Assembly (NCBI GenBank): GCA_007117785.1
Contig: SKFV01000152.1
Span: 1-6,267 of the forward strand
Direction of reading: 5' to 3'
Length of the DNA stretch: 6,267 nt
From: Pseudomonas sp.
Lineage (GTDB): Bacteria; Pseudomonadota; Gammaproteobacteria; Pseudomonadales; Pseudomonadaceae
Shown: in pieces, positions 1 to 4,568 of the stretch
Position numbering within the stretch: the stretch's first letter is position 1
Layout: every line of letters begins with the position of its first letter
Position numbers and translations under genes: made by a program
Notes under the pieces: model-generated
The model's database searches: none
What the model saw: only the letters and a program-made list of their open reading frames with translations
What the model was told of the DNA's origin: nothing

Positions 1-44
1 ATAGCCCTCCCCTATCACCCCCATACATCCGCCGAGGCCAGACT

Positions 45-55
45 TGCGGCATAAT
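45..55 (+). promoter_or_regulatory. possible -10 region of the yaaA promoter
   Basis: The string TGCGGCATAAT ends in CATAAT (50-55), five of six matches to the sigma-70 -10 consensus. It would place transcription start about 20 nt before the yaaA ATG. I find no good -35 at the proper distance. The same 11 bases occur upstream of the flavodoxin gene on the other strand, in a comparable position relative to its start codon. This is inference from position and similarity only. Confidence 0.35.
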
Positions 56-70
56 AGGTCTATCAGATTA

Positions 71-76
71 AGGAGG
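71..76 (+). promoter_or_regulatory. Shine-Dalgarno site fixing the yaaA start
   Basis: A full AGGAGG sits 6 nt before the ATG at 83. The reading frame is open upstream to position 44, but this site and the family start MLLVISPAKT show that 83 is the real start. Confidence 0.9.
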
Positions 77-82
77 CTGCCT

Positions 83-859
83 ATGTTGCTGGTCATTTCC
101 CCAGCCAAAACGCTGGATTACGACACCCCGCCGGTTATCGATAAGGCCACCGAACCACGCTTTCTCGAGCACAGCGAACAGCTGATCGAGGTACTGCGTG
201 AACAATCACCGCAGGCTATTGCCGAGCTGATGAAGCTGTCGGACAAGTTGGCCAGCCTGAATGTTGCCCGCTATGGCAGCTGGGAGCCCACGCCGACGCC
301 CAACAACAGCAAACAGGCCGTGCTGGCGTTCAAGGGCGATGTCTATACCGGGCTCGATGCGGAAAGCTTCGATGCCGATGACTTTGCCTTTGCCCAGGAT
401 CACCTGCGCATGCTGTCCGGTCTTTACGGCCTGCTGCGCCCCCTCGACTTGATGCAACCCTACCGGCTGGAGATGGGCACCAAACTGAGCAACCCGCGCG
501 GCAAGGATCTGTACCAGTTCTGGGGTGAACGTATCAGTGAATGGCTGAACCAGGATCTGGCTGCCCAAGGTGACGATGTACTGCTGAACCTGGCTTCCCA
601 GGAATACTTCGGCGCGGTCAAGCCCAAGGCACTGAAAGCCAGGGTGATCGATACCGTGTTCAAGGACCAGAAGAACGGTCAGTACAAGATCATCAGCTTT
701 TATGCCAAGAAAGCCCGCGGCCTGATGGCACGCTACGTGATCAAGGAGCGCCTGCAAGACCCGGAAGGGCTGAAGGATTTCAATCTGGACGGTTACTACT
801 ACGACGCCACCAGCTCATCAGCCGACAAGCTGGTGTTTCTGCGCGATCAGCCGGCCTGA
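83..859 (+). CDS. yaaA: peroxide stress protein YaaA (UPF0246/DUF328 family)
   Basis: The product is 258 aa, the same length as E. coli YaaA. Family landmarks are all present: ISPAKTLD (residues 5-12), AFKGDVYTGL (82-91), LSGLYGLLRPLD near 111-122 followed by PYRLEMGTKL (126-135), LNLASQEYF (168-176) and ISFYAKKARGLMARY (204-218). In E. coli YaaA is a cytoplasmic protein of the OxyR response that lowers free intracellular iron and so limits Fenton damage during peroxide stress; its fold has been reported as DNA-binding. Nothing here looks truncated or frameshifted. The ATG at 83 is chosen over the longer open frame because an AGGAGG lies 6 nt upstream. The last 13 nt overlap the 3' end of the convergent hydrolase gene, leaving no room for a terminator between them. 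I see no clear OxyR site in the short upstream segment. Family identification is very secure; the role here is by homology. Confidence 0.96.
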   Translation: MLLVISPAKTLDYDTPPVIDKATEPRFLEHSEQLIEVLREQSPQAIAELMKLSDKLASLNVARYGSWEPTPTPNNSKQAVLAFKGDVYTGLDAESFDADDFAFAQDHLRMLSGLYGLLRPLDLMQPYRLEMGTKLSNPRGKDLYQFWGERISEWLNQDLAAQGDDVLLNLASQEYFGAVKPKALKARVIDTVFKDQKNGQYKIISFYAKKARGLMARYVIKERLQDPEGLKDFNLDGYYYDATSSSADKLVFLRDQPA

Positions 860-1755
860 GCCACCGGCTGTTTGTCGGCCGCCAGGGTGTCCCGGAACTG
901 CAGATAGGCGTCGAGCACCGCCGCCGGCGCCTCTATCTGCGGGTAGTGGCCAATATCTTCCAGCATGACCACATCCGCCTCGGGTACCAGTTCGCGATAG
1001 CGGGCGACCATATGGGCGCCCGAGACCGGATCATCGGCACCATCTATCACCCGCATGGGCACATCAGTCTGCTGCATGGCACTGACCCACCGTTCCCGGT
1101 ATACCCGTCGCTCCGGAATATAGCGAATCAGCTTGTGCATCACCGCCGGGCCGTTGTCATGGGCGATCAGTTGCCAGAAGGTATCCAGCTCCTCGTCAGA
1201 GGGTTGCGTTTCGGTACCAAATACCTCGCGCATTGCTTTGGCCAGCCGTGGGCGACTGCTCATGCGACCAAAGAAAAAGCCCAAGGGCGAGAGCAACAGC
1301 TTCTGCATCAATACCGGATGATGGGTTTCCGGAAACAGACCGCCATTGAGAAAGCACATGGAGTCCAGCCGCTGTGGCCCTTCGAGGTCACGCGCCAGTA
1401 ACTCCTGTGCCACGCTGTCGCCGTAGTCATGCGCCAGCACATGGCAGCGGCGCACGCCCAGGTAGTCCAGCAAGGCCAGTTGCAGATCGGCTTGATCCTG
1501 CAGACTGTAGGCGTATTCCTGCGGTTTGGCCGAGTGACCAAAACCGATCATGTCACAGGCTATCACCTGATAGCGCTCCGTCAGCGGTTGCCACAGGTAG
1601 TGCCAATCCCAGGCAGCGGTCGGATAACCGTGAATCAGCAGCAAAGGCTCACCCTGACCTGCTGCCCAGTAACGAATTGACTGACCGCGATAGTCAAAGG
1701 TTCTTGAGCGAACCAGCCAATCTTCCAGCGCAATACCGCTGAACGGTGTGCTCAC
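847..1755 (-). CDS. alpha/beta hydrolase, MEST-like / epoxide hydrolase-haloalkane dehalogenase type
   Basis: The 302-aa product has the alpha/beta-hydrolase core: oxyanion-hole motif HGYP (42-45), DMIGFGHSAKP (68-78), nucleophile elbow AHDYGDSVAQELL (108-120), an acid Asp at 241 or 242 (DGADDP), and the catalytic His at 270 (GHYPQ). The elbow nucleophile is Asp110, as in haloalkane dehalogenases and epoxide hydrolases, not the Ser of esterases. A cap domain occupies roughly 135-225. From memory the best resemblance is to vertebrate MEST/PEG1, which shares HDYGD-VAQELL, NGG-FPETH and RWV-A elements. Substrate is unknown. There is no signal peptide, so it is likely cytoplasmic. It starts with GTG, overlapping the upstream aldolase-like gene's TGA as GTGA (1752-1755), so translation is probably coupled; its own ribosome site is weak. 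It overlaps yaaA by 13 nt at the 3' end. Confidence 0.9.
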   Translation of the reverse strand: MSTPFSGIALEDWLVRSRTFDYRGQSIRYWAAGQGEPLLLIHGYPTAAWDWHYLWQPLTERYQVIACDMIGFGHSAKPQEYAYSLQDQADLQLALLDYLGVRRCHVLAHDYGDSVAQELLARDLEGPQRLDSMCFLNGGLFPETHHPVLMQKLLLSPLGFFFGRMSSRPRLAKAMREVFGTETQPSDEELDTFWQLIAHDNGPAVMHKLIRYIPERRVYRERWVSAMQQTDVPMRVIDGADDPVSGAHMVARYRELVPEADVVMLEDIGHYPQIEAPAAVLDAYLQFRDTLAADKQPVAQAG

Positions 1756-2525
1756 TGATCAAAGCCCGGGTTGACCCGCTGAATCTTGCGCATCAGGGCT
1801 GGCCAGGCCAGGTTGGCGCCGGAGCCATGGGTGACCTTGCGCATACTTTCCTTGGCGCCATCAAGAATCTGCTGCGGAATCGGAATCAGCTCGCCACCGC
1901 CTGCCTGGGCCTGAATCTGGATTTCACAGGTGCGCTGCAGGATATACATATTAGAAAATGCTTCGGCAACACTGCGACCACAGGCCATCAGACCATGATT
2001 ACGCAGAATCATGCTCATGGTGTTGCCGAGGTCCGCTTGCAAGCGCACCTTCTCTTCTTCACGCAGGGCTACACCCTCGTAATCGTGATAAGACAGACTA
2101 CAGAGCACGAACAACGCTTGCTGGGAAATCGGCAACAAACCCTCTTTCTGCGCAGATACCGCAACACCCGCGTTGGTGTGGGTATGCAGCACACAAGTCA
2201 CATCGTGACGGGCTTCATGTACCGCACTGTGAATGGTGAACCCGGCCGGATTGATCTGGTAAGGGGTTTCCATCAGCACATTACCCTGCAGATCAATCTT
2301 GACCAGATTGGAGGCGGTAATCTCTTCAAACATCAAACCGTAGGGATTAATCAGGAACTCTTCGGTACCGGGAATCTTGGCAGAGATGTGGGTAAAGACC
2401 ACATCATCCCAACCGTACATGGCAACCAGACGATAACAGGCAGCCAGATCAACCCGGGTCTGCCATTCATCGGCGCTGACCTGGTTCTTGACACTCATTT
2501 CCGGCAGTTTCTGTTCGGCATTCAT
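1752..2525 (-). CDS. class II aldolase/adducin family protein
   Basis: The product is 257 aa. The ATG at 2525 is chosen because GAGGAG (2532-2537) lies 6 nt upstream; the open frame extends a few codons further without a better site. The class II aldolase/adducin fold is shown by VVFTHISAKIPG (42-53), FLINPYGLMFEEI (57-69), the metal-ligand pair HTHTNAG (His114, His116) and RNHGLMACG with a third His177. These match the zinc ligands His92, His94 and His155 of E. coli fuculose-1-phosphate aldolase. Aligning on His114, the position of that enzyme's catalytic Glu73 falls on Gly95 (motif NPAGFTIH), so a classical sugar-phosphate aldolase reaction is doubtful; many adducin-like members lack this Glu. 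It is the first gene of an operon with the MEST-like hydrolase and is divergent from a Crp/Fnr-type regulator. Exact substrate is unknown. Confidence 0.92.
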   Translation of the reverse strand: MNAEQKLPEMSVKNQVSADEWQTRVDLAACYRLVAMYGWDDVVFTHISAKIPGTEEFLINPYGLMFEEITASNLVKIDLQGNVLMETPYQINPAGFTIHSAVHEARHDVTCVLHTHTNAGVAVSAQKEGLLPISQQALFVLCSLSYHDYEGVALREEEKVRLQADLGNTMSMILRNHGLMACGRSVAEAFSNMYILQRTCEIQIQAQAGGGELIPIPQQILDGAKESMRKVTHGSGANLAWPALMRKIQRVNPGFDQ

Positions 2526-2531
2526 GGGCAA

Positions 2532-2537
2532 CTCCTC
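2532..2537 (-). promoter_or_regulatory. Shine-Dalgarno site fixing the aldolase-like gene start
   Basis: On the reverse strand GAGGAG lies 6 nt before the ATG at 2525. It rules out the upstream in-frame TTG at 2543, which sits above this site. Confidence 0.85.
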
Positions 2538-2553
2538 AAGCAATCGGTATTGT

Positions 2554-2570
2554 TGTATTCAGCTGATACA
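2554..2570. promoter_or_regulatory. inverted repeat TGTAT-N7-ATACA, possible operator
   Basis: Perfect 5-bp arms are separated by 7 bp in the divergent region between the aldolase-like gene and the Crp/Fnr-type regulator. The spacer contains TCAGCTG. The site lies 29 to 45 bp upstream of the aldolase-like ATG, where a repressor or activator could act. It does not match the classical CRP site TGTGA-N6-TCACA. Function is inferred from position and symmetry only. Confidence 0.4.
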
Positions 2571-2598
2571 TCGACATCTACTGCGTATGCGGCATACT
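2571..2598 (+). promoter_or_regulatory. possible sigma-70 promoter of the Crp/Fnr-type regulator
   Basis: TCGACA (2571-2576, five of six to TTGACA), a 16-nt spacer and CATACT (2593-2598, four of six to TATAAT) form a candidate promoter. It would start transcription about 25 nt before the GTG at 2631. The -10 lies inside the perfect palindrome 2585-2597, which would allow autoregulation. Confidence 0.4.
2585..2597. promoter_or_regulatory. perfect palindrome GTATGC-G-GCATAC, candidate operator
   Basis: Six-base arms with a single central G are exactly complementary. The site lies between two divergent genes, one of which encodes a DNA-binding regulator, and overlaps that gene's putative -10. 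Its GTAT/ATAC ends resemble the arms of the neighbouring TGTAT-N7-ATACA repeat, so both could be bound by the same dimer. This is inference; no binding data. Confidence 0.45.
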
Positions 2599-2630
2599 GT
2601 CGCGATCAAGTCATACAAGGAGTCTAGACG

Positions 2631-3386
2631 GTGACTGCGAAGCGGACTGTCTCGAATCTTACATTGTCAGACAACAGCACTGATGCGCAACTGGCCAGGC
2701 TGTTGGAAAAAAACCGCTGGTTCAGCGAACTACCCGAACGCGTCATCAGCGACATACGGGCACAGGTGCGTCATCGCCATTTGGCCGACGGCGAAACGGT
2801 CTACGCCAAAGGAGATCTACCGGACGGCCTGTACGGCGTCATTACTGGCGCAGCCCGCATCAGCAATATCGGGCTTGATGGCCGTGAAGCGGTGCTGGCC
2901 ATTCTCAGCCCCGGCAGCTGGTTTGGCGAGATATCCCTGATTGATGGATTGCCCCGCTCGCATGACACCCACGCCAGCGGCAACACCGAACTGCTGTTCC
3001 TTTCGCGGCAGAATTTTCAGCAACTACTGGAACGCCATCCGGAGCTCTACCCGCTGTTTATGCGCCTACTCTGCCGGCGCTTGCGGGTGACCTTTGCCAT
3101 GCAGGAAGACAGCGCCCTGCTGCCGCTACCCGCGCGCCTGGTCAAACGCCTGCTGATGCACGCGCACAACTACGGCCAGACCGAACCGGACGGTACCCAT
3201 CTGGCCGTGCAACTCTCTCAGGAATCCCTGGGATTGATGCTCAACAGCTCACGCCAGAGCGTCAACAAGCTGCTCAAGCGCATGGAGCAGGCGAATTGGC
3301 TGCGGGTCAGTTACGGACAGATTGTCATTCTAGACGAGCCGGCACTGACGCGCCTCGCCAGCGGCGAGTTGCCGGCCGACTGGTAA
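2631..3386 (+). CDS. Crp/Fnr family transcriptional regulator
   Basis: The 251-aa product starts with GTG, set by AAGGAG (2617-2622) 8 nt upstream. An N-terminal cyclic-nucleotide-binding fold spans about 30-130, a dimerisation helix about 135-160, and a C-terminal winged helix-turn-helix about 165-235. The phosphate-binding cassette GEISLIDGLPRS (99-110) keeps the Glu and Arg-Ser (Glu100, Arg109, Ser110) that bind cAMP in CRP. Thr154 matches CRP Thr127, but the next residue is Phe155 instead of Ser128. There is no N-terminal cysteine cluster, so it is not an FNR-type Fe-S sensor. In the recognition helix NSSRQSVNKLLKRM, CRP's Arg180/Glu181/Arg185 become Arg208/Gln209/Lys213, so the target site probably differs from TGTGA. 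It is divergent from the aldolase-hydrolase operon, its likeliest target. Its stop codon directly abuts the convergent flavodoxin stop. Effector unknown. Confidence 0.93.
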   Translation: MTAKRTVSNLTLSDNSTDAQLARLLEKNRWFSELPERVISDIRAQVRHRHLADGETVYAKGDLPDGLYGVITGAARISNIGLDGREAVLAILSPGSWFGEISLIDGLPRSHDTHASGNTELLFLSRQNFQQLLERHPELYPLFMRLLCRRLRVTFAMQEDSALLPLPARLVKRLLMHAHNYGQTEPDGTHLAVQLSQESLGLMLNSSRQSVNKLLKRMEQANWLRVSYGQIVILDEPALTRLASGELPADW

Positions 3387-3839
3387 TCAGAGCCCCAGCG
3401 CCTTGATAAAATCAGCCACCCAGGGGCCGGCGTCTTCGTCCTGATTGACCGTTTCACTGGCATCCAGCTCCAGCATGGGCAGCGTCTCGTTGGCCTGCAA
3501 CTCCAGCAGCAGATCGCGCATATCGCGGCCACCCTGACAGAAGGTGTCAACATAGGAGGAATCACCCAGGGCAATAACGCCAAAGGGAGTCCCGGTCAAC
3601 AGAGGAAAGCGGTCATTCAGTTCCAATTGCAACGGCAACAGATCGTCTGGCACCTCGCCCATACCGGTTGTCGCGGTGACCACAAGAATGGCCTGCGGCG
3701 CGCTGGCAAGAAACTCTTCCACATTGGCACCGCTCAAACGGGAAACTACTACCCCGGCTTCAGCCAGAGAGCTTTCGGCAGCATCCGCCACCATATCGGC
3801 TGTGCCGGATACCGTGCCGGTCAAAAGGGTCAAGCGCAT
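3387..3839 (-). CDS. MioC-like flavodoxin (FMN-binding)
   Basis: The product is 150 aa. The ATG at 3839 is chosen because CAGGAG (3849-3854) lies 9 nt upstream and because MRLTLLTGTVSGTA is the usual flavodoxin beginning; the frame is open 12 codons further. The three FMN loops are visible: phosphate loop TGTVSGTAD (7-15), a first isoalloxazine loop TATTGMGEVPDD (55-66), and a second loop ALGDSSYVDTFCQGG (90-104). The last resembles E. coli MioC (GSREYDTFCGA), whose length, 147 aa, is also close. It is a cytoplasmic one-electron carrier by homology; MioC has been reported to support biotin synthase. The partner reductase is not in this window. It is divergent from the LOV gene, with 123 bp between the starts, and its stop abuts the Crp/Fnr gene's stop with no spacing. 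A link to the light module is possible but not shown. Confidence 0.9.
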   Translation of the reverse strand: MRLTLLTGTVSGTADMVADAAESSLAEAGVVVSRLSGANVEEFLASAPQAILVVTATTGMGEVPDDLLPLQLELNDRFPLLTGTPFGVIALGDSSYVDTFCQGGRDMRDLLLELQANETLPMLELDASETVNQDEDAGPWVADFIKALGL

Positions 3840-3873
3840 CGTGTTCGGCTCCTGCTGGTTGGATTCGCGGAGC

Positions 3874-3884
3874 ATTATGCCGCA
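3874..3884 (-). promoter_or_regulatory. possible -10 region of the flavodoxin promoter
   Basis: Read on the reverse strand this is TGCGGCATAAT, ending in CATAAT (five of six to TATAAT). It would place the transcription start roughly 28 nt before the ATG at 3839. The best -35 at 16 nt, CTGCAA, is poor. The identical 11-mer lies upstream of yaaA. Confidence 0.35.
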
Positions 3885-3903
3885 CTCAGCGAATTTTGCA
3901 GCC

Positions 3904-3931
3904 TAGACAGTCCAGACTTATGCGATAGAAT
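3904..3931 (+). promoter_or_regulatory. candidate sigma-70 promoter of the LOV gene
   Basis: TAGACA (3904-3909, five of six to TTGACA), a 16-nt spacer and TAGAAT (3926-3931, five of six to TATAAT) predict a start near 3938, about 25 nt before the ATG. This is the best promoter match in the window. I see no TTGTAC-type repeats in it, so it need not be under LitR control. Confidence 0.5.
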
Positions 3932-3940
3932 GTGGTTCTA
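3926..3940. promoter_or_regulatory. inverted repeat TAGAA-N5-TTCTA over the LOV -10
   Basis: Perfect 5-bp arms with a 5-bp spacer cover the putative -10 hexamer and transcription start of the LOV gene, a position where a bound protein would block transcription. The arms are short and could be chance. Confidence 0.3.
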
Positions 3941-3962
3941 ATTCAGGGGGAAGACTGTTGCA

Positions 3963-4403
3963 ATGATCAATGCCAAATTACTGCAACTTGTCGTCAACGC
4001 ATCAAATGACGGCATTGTGGTTGCTGAACAGGAAGGTGACGACAACATTCTGATCTACGTCAACAAGGCCTTCGAGGACCTGACTGGCTATAGCTCGGAA
4101 GAAATCCTCTATCAGGATTGTCGTTTCCTGCAAAAGGGCGACCGTGATCAGCCCGGCCTGCACGCCATCCGCGAGGCCGTCAAGGCCGGCAAGCCCTGCC
4201 GCCAGGTGTTGCGCAACTATCGCAAGGACGGGTCCATGTTCTGGAACGAACTGTCGGTCACACCCGTGCATAACGAAACCGACCAGTTGACCTACTTTAT
4301 CGGCATCCAGAAGGATGTCACCGAACAAGTAGAGGCCCAGCAACGAGTCGATGAATTGCAGGAAGAATTGCGCAACCTCAAACAAGGCAAAGTCCGCACA
4401 TAA
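3963..4403 (+). CDS. short LOV-domain blue-light photoreceptor (PAS/LOV, FMN)
   Basis: The 146-aa product is a single LOV core (about 17-118) with a short N-terminal cap and a C-terminal helix (about 119-141) of amphipathic, coiled-coil character, and no effector domain. The photoactive motif YQDCRFLQ places the adduct-forming Cys at 53. FMN contacts Asn85, Asn95 and Gln116 sit at the same numbers I recall for P. putida PpSB1-LOV, and the start MINAKLLQ is nearly identical. Blue light should form a Cys53-FMN C4a adduct and signal through the C-terminal helix and dimer. Arg54 and Arg61 are present, but position 66, Arg in slow-cycling PpSB1-LOV, is Leu. AGGGGG lies 12 nt before the ATG, a somewhat long spacing. 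The gene faces a LitR-type regulator lacking B12 ligands, its likely partner. Its TAA overlaps the U-tract of the opposing terminator. Confidence 0.95.
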   Translation: MINAKLLQLVVNASNDGIVVAEQEGDDNILIYVNKAFEDLTGYSSEEILYQDCRFLQKGDRDQPGLHAIREAVKAGKPCRQVLRNYRKDGSMFWNELSVTPVHNETDQLTYFIGIQKDVTEQVEAQQRVDELQEELRNLKQGKVRT

Positions 4404-4442
4404 AAAACCCCGGTAGCCCAAAGGGGAAGGCGGCCACCGGGG
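4401..4442 (-). terminator. Rho-independent terminator of the litR transcript
   Basis: On the reverse strand CCCCGGT (4442-4436) pairs with ACCGGGG (4414-4408), a perfect 7-bp GC-rich stem, followed at once by TTTTTTA (4407-4401). A smaller CCC-AAA-GGG hairpin is nested in the loop. It ends transcripts from the litR side, about 126 nt after that stop codon. On the forward strand the hairpin has no U-tract after it, so it is not a classical terminator for the LOV gene, though the hairpin may still protect that transcript's 3' end. The LOV stop codon TAA is 4401-4403. Confidence 0.85.
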
Positions 4443-4487
4443 AGCGCAGTCATATATCAGGAACGGTCAACAGCTTCGCTTCGACCA

Positions 4488-4507
4488 TGTACAAACGATA
4501 TACAAAC
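4488..4507. promoter_or_regulatory. 11-bp direct repeat (T-R-TACAAAC), candidate LitR operator
   Basis: TGTACAAAC (4488-4496) and TATACAAAC (4499-4507) match at eight of nine bases with a period of exactly 11 bp. Read on the reverse strand the cores are TTTGTA and TTTGTA, close to the ATTGTAC pair upstream of the DCC gene, which has the same period. A TTGTACAG octamer at 4517-4524 is identical to 5600-5607. The site lies in the 126-nt gap between the litR stop and its terminator, an unusual place for an operator, and I find no convincing promoter beside it. The gap 4443-4568 otherwise holds only a doubtful mini-ORF on the reverse strand. Confidence 0.4.
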
Positions 4508-4568
4508 ACGCCCTTCTTGTACAGCTTGAGATAAGGTTTTATTGCTCAGGCTCGCAACAAGATGTTTC

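Noticed and set aside
206..757. Reverse open frame of 183 codons opposite yaaA
   Set aside because: It lies wholly within yaaA, a secure conserved gene, and has no family features.
1746..2627. Long forward open frame of 293 codons opposite the aldolase-like gene
   Set aside because: It is antisense to a gene with clear family motifs, has no recognisable domain, and crosses the divergent promoter region.
2526..2630. Classical CRP site (TGTGA-N6-TCACA) in the divergent region
   Set aside because: I looked for it and found no matching half-sites; only GTAT/ATAC-type repeats are present.
3840..3875. Twelve-codon N-terminal extension of the flavodoxin
   Set aside because: The ribosome binding site CAGGAG lies inside it, 9 nt before the ATG at 3839, and flavodoxins begin at the beta strand that starts there.
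4408..4442. Hairpin as a forward terminator of the LOV gene
   Set aside because: No T-run follows it on the forward strand; the A-run lies before the hairpin, so the intrinsic terminator points in the reverse direction.
4487..4534. Forward mini-ORF starting ATG TAC AAA in the LOV-litR gap
   Set aside because: It has only about 15 codons, no ribosome binding site, and overlaps the 11-bp repeats.
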